This document shows, one piece after another, positions 4,815 through 5,525 of a DNA stretch of 5,525 nucleotides (position 1 is its first letter; each line of letters opens with the position of its first letter). The stretch is from NCBI GenBank assembly GCA_946626395.1, contig CAMOUF010000142.1, positions 1-5,525 of the forward strand, given 5' to 3'. Origin of the DNA: an uncultured Clostridia bacterium (GTDB lineage Bacteria; Bacillota; Clostridia; Christensenellales; Aristaeellaceae). Made by a program: the position numbers and the translations under genes. The notes under the pieces were generated by a model, which searched no databases, was not told the DNA's origin, and saw only the letters and a program-made list of their open reading frames with translations.

Positions 4815-5525
4815 ATGCCTTCCGCCAAACCCTTGGTTGCTATCGTGGGCCGCCCCAACGTGGGAAAGTCCACGTTCTTTAACAAAATATCCGGCCATCG
4901 AATCGCTATCGTGGAGGACGTGCCCGGCGTCACCCGGGACCGTATCTACGCCGACGTGGAATGGACGGGCCGGAAATTCACCCTGATCGACACCGGCGGC
5001 ATTGATCCCCGCAGCGAAGACGTGCTGCTGTCCCAGATGCGCCGCCAGGCGGAAATCGCCATGGACATGGCGGACGTGATCTGCTTTTTCACGGACGCCC
5101 GGGCGGGCATGACCCCCGACGATGAAGAAGTGGCCACCATGCTGCGCAAGACCCATAAACCCGTGATCCTGGTGATCAACAAAATGGATCATGCCGGGCT
5201 GACTGACGTGCAGTATGAGTTTTATGCCCTGGGTCTGGGCGATCCCGTAGGCATTTCCAGCACCAATATGCTGGGCCTGGGCGATCTGCTGGATGAGATC
5301 GTAAAGCACCTGCCACCCCAGACGGAAGCCGAAACAGAAGAAGAAAAGCATGTGATCCAATTGGCGGTGGTGGGCCGCCCCAACGTGGGCAAATCCAGCC
5401 TGACCAACCGGCTGCTGGGCCAGGAACGCACCATGGTATCCGACATTCCCGGCACCACCCGGGACGCTATTGACACCCAGTTTGAAGGTCCCGACGGCAC
5501 CGCCTACAACATCATCGACACCGCG
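4815..5525 (+). CDS. der: Ribosome-assembly GTPase Der (EngA), 5' part, cut by the window edge
   Basis: 237 codons are visible, in frame to the last base. Der is an essential GTPase with two tandem G domains that acts in maturation of the 50S subunit. G domain 1 has GRPNVGKST (12-20), PGVTRD (37-42), DTGG (59-62), NKMD (122-125) and ISST (147-150) in the G5 position. An acidic linker (TEAETEEEK, 170-178) leads to G domain 2 with GRPNVGKSS (187-195), PGTTRD (212-217) and the start of its DTAG motif (235-237). The duplicated GRPNVGKS P-loop is diagnostic. Family length is about 440 residues, so the rest of G domain 2 and the C-terminal KH-like domain lie beyond the edge. No internal stop or frameshift is seen. 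It is the second gene of the operon with the DUF512 protein. Confidence 0.97.
   Translation, partial: MPSAKPLVAIVGRPNVGKSTFFNKISGHRIAIVEDVPGVTRDRIYADVEWTGRKFTLIDTGGIDPRSEDVLLSQMRRQAEIAMDMADVICFFTDARAGMTPDDEEVATMLRKTHKPVILVINKMDHAGLTDVQYEFYALGLGDPVGISSTNMLGLGDLLDEIVKHLPPQTEAETEEEKHVIQLAVVGRPNVGKSSLTNRLLGQERTMVSDIPGTTRDAIDTQFEGPDGTAYNIIDTA

Noticed and set aside
4810..4986. GTG at 4810 as an alternative start near der
   Set aside because: It reads a frame that stops at 4986 and lacks GTPase motifs, whereas the ATG at 4815 opens a frame with a full G domain.
1..5525. CRISPR array, transposon ends, tRNA/rRNA genes, toxin-antitoxin pair, phage or defence genes
   Set aside because: I looked on both strands and saw no regularly spaced repeats, no long terminal inverted repeats, no cloverleaf-like segment and no matching protein motifs.

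Overview
The window reads as ordinary chromosomal DNA of a fairly GC-rich member of the Clostridia (Bacillota). Several features point there: strong AGGAGG-type ribosome binding sites, sigma-A promoters with near-consensus boxes and 17-nt spacers, and short hairpin-plus-T terminators. The gene set fits too: EF-P followed by a CD1247-like acidic zinc-ribbon protein, a four-cysteine L28, and a DUF512 radical-SAM-like protein directly upstream of der. Synonymous third positions favour G/C in all genes, so nothing in base or codon use looks recently acquired. I cannot name a genus.

Layout: (1) 2-573 (+): the 3' end of efp, then a small acidic zinc-ribbon protein in the same transcript, closed by a terminator at 584-619. 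(2) 654-1046 (+): rpmB (ribosomal protein L28) alone, with its own extended -10 promoter, a foldable ~70-nt leader and a terminator hairpin. (3) 1069-1773 (-): a stand-alone PHP-domain phosphoesterase converging on rpmB and sharing its terminator hairpin. (4) 1970-3352 (+): a MATE-family multidrug/Na+ exporter, divergent from the PHP gene, with its own promoter and terminator. The divergent promoter region carries two inverted repeats that could be operators. (5) 3483-5525 (+): a PDZ + radical-SAM-like + DUF512 protein followed 33 nt later by der (EngA), the two-domain ribosome-assembly GTPase, which runs off the right edge.

Three units serve translation or ribosome assembly (EF-P, L28, Der). 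The PHP protein and MATE pump form a separate divergent pair between them. I see no transposase, phage gene, CRISPR array, tRNA, rRNA or toxin-antitoxin pair, and no clear sign of a new multi-gene system. The best leads are modest: the foldable rpmB leader, the uncharacterised efp-linked acidic zinc-ribbon protein, the DUF512 radical-SAM-like protein beside der, and the two inverted repeats between the PHP and MATE genes.
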